Source: Cymbomonas tetramitiformis (taxonomy: Eukaryota > Chlorophyta > Pyramimonadophyceae > Pyramimonadales > Pyramimonadaceae). Taken from it: a DNA stretch of 64,000 bases. Made by a program: the position numbers and the translations under genes. Location: contig LGRX02009880.1 in assembly GCA_001247695.2 (NCBI GenBank), forward strand, positions 97,712 through 161,711, read 5' to 3'. The notes beneath the pieces were generated by a model. The model searched no databases. It saw only the letters and a program-made list of their open reading frames with translations, and was not told the DNA's origin. This document shows, in pieces, positions 62,958-64,000 of this stretch (position 1 is its first letter; each line of letters opens with the position of its first letter).

Positions 62958-64000
62958 TTAGTCTTTGTTGCGTGGAATGTAAAACAACCAATTTGCAAAA
63001 CCTTGAAGCTCATCGGGCGCATTCTTCGATGTATACCTAAAATCTGGGTCTATATTTGCTAAGATATCGGGATTTAAATCTTCCGAGAAACGATTTGCAT
63101 AATCTTGCGGACTTTCATCTTCTTTGGCTGAATAGTAGGCATCATACACCGCTAATCCATAAAGACCCGCATCTAAGGATTTTGATGCGATTCTTGCCAA
63201 GCCGAGGCGAGCTCTTAACGGCGATACCCTTTCCGATTCTATGTTTTTTGGAGTATAGAATTGGTTGATATCGTGTAGTTCGCTTATTTCACTTTCCGTG
63301 CTTGGTTTAGGTAAGACATATTTGACATCATATGTAGCATCCTTGTGTTTTAAACGTCTTGCGCCCATTGATACCAAGTCACCTTCGACGCCGTATATGT
63401 TATGAATTCTATCATTTGGAACGTTACCCACAGGTTTTTGAAATGGGTTTATTGCGGGATTGAATACATGAGCCTCTTTTATTCTAGATTCTTTAGATGC
63501 ATACTTTTCCATTAGATAATTTTGTACACCGCCGCCTAAGCTATGCCCCGTTAACGCCACATTGCTAGTTGGATATGCATTTAATACATCTATTAAACGA
63601 CTCTCAGCTTGCTTATATCTACCCGTTTCTCGTTGTTTTCCGATAAGAGTTTTTAGATTCACATCGAACCAATCCTCGTATGCTAACGGGATACGTTGTG
63701 GGTCACTAATTAAGACATCGGCATCTTTTAAACCCGACACATCACTTCCTCGTTGTGCAATAATAACTTCATCTCTTAACTTGTGTTTTAAAACAATTGC
63801 ATTTCTATCCGACAAGTCTTTATCCAAGTCGTAACTCGGCAAATCCAACATTGCATTTTGAAAACGTTGTGGGTAAATGCATATGCATACGAAAGCTCAC
63901 TCGCTCTAGCCATCTGAGCCATCCTCTCGTCATCTTTAGTGATAGTGTTTTTGCCTAGTATACGTTGACCTAACGAGGTTTCTTTTGTCGTTTCTTCAAG
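62958..64000 (-). pseudogene. PLV class 3 lipase-like protein, one frameshift, 5' end beyond window
   Basis: The main frame (63851-62958) has the nucleophile elbow LTGHSLGGGVQ (catalytic Ser near residue 101), HVFNPAINPF, an EGDLVSMG segment with a likely catalytic Asp and LHDINQFY with a likely catalytic His, all in the class 3 lipase order. The ATG at 63851 is probably not the true start: coding continues upstream in another frame (DDERMAQMARASELSYAYAF) to the window edge, so an indel lies near 63885. The enzyme would split ester bonds of lipids, perhaps during entry or exit of the virus from algal cells. Its C-terminus matches the broken lipase at 56870-57658, so the PLV had two paralogues. 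Confidence 0.72.

Larger units (their letters stand above)
40372..64000. mobile_element. Integrated Polinton-like virus (PLV), partial, twice interrupted
   Basis: The AT-rich block holds a TVpol-like polymerase/SF3 helicase gene, two lipase-like genes and small virus-like proteins, on the plus strand to about 58.4 kb and on the minus strand after 62.3 kb. It is interrupted by the LINE (42729-55029) and LTR element 3 (58795-62361). The TVpol-helicase fusion is a mark of PLVs and some virophages. No capsid protein, packaging ATPase or integrase is visible; these should lie beyond 64000. The left end is placed where Gypsy coding sequence stops and TCTATGG repeats begin. Several genes are frameshifted, so this is a decaying provirus of algae. 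Confidence 0.72.

Overview
The window looks like a repeat-rich stretch of a nuclear genome from a unicellular alga, most likely a green alga (a prasinophyte-like lineage is my guess, not proven). The reasons are canonical GT-AG introns with matching phases, minisatellites inside introns, a NACHT/WD40 gene, retroelements that carry cytosine DNA methyltransferases, a Dualen-type LINE, and an integrated small DNA virus. Very little is ordinary host gene. Most of the window is mobile DNA, much of it nested.

Left part (1-23 kb). At 1-1.1 kb is the 3' end of a retroelement polyprotein: an integrase-type chromodomain followed by a cytosine-5 methyltransferase with one frameshift. A 0.9 kb 21-bp minisatellite follows. 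At 4.9-10.7 kb, on the minus strand, exons encode 14 WD40 repeats, then an SHxW-type domain, then a NACHT-like NTPase; exon phases allow a single gene with the order WD40 to NACHT, the reverse of the usual order. At 13.8-20.6 kb on the plus strand I can assemble a multi-exon gene for a small membrane protein, with introns full of 27- to 59-bp minisatellites.

Middle part (23-34 kb). On the minus strand lie a RecQ helicase, a helix-hairpin-helix protein and a large protein resembling the DUF6589 family, all co-oriented and possibly one undescribed mobile cassette. A 178-bp satellite array follows, then the first of three related Gag-only LTR elements and a head-to-head fourth Gag fragment.

Right part (34-64 kb) is a nest. 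A Ty3/Gypsy-like element carrying a DNMT3-like methyltransferase is cut by a Gag-only LTR element (35953-39336, 192-bp LTRs, target duplication AATGC) and is bounded at about 40371 by an integrated Polinton-like virus (PLV). The PLV (about 40372 to beyond 64000) carries a TVpol-like polymerase/SF3 helicase gene, two lipase-like genes and small viral proteins, mostly frameshifted. Its polymerase gene is split by a 12.3-kb LINE (42729-55029, 13-bp target duplication) encoding a Ulp1-like protease, an APE endonuclease, a reverse transcriptase, RNase H and a C-terminal endonuclease-like domain. The PLV is split again by a Gag-only LTR element (58795-62361, 259-bp LTRs, target duplication ACTTT). 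Both complete Gag-only elements have near-identical LTRs, so they look recent.
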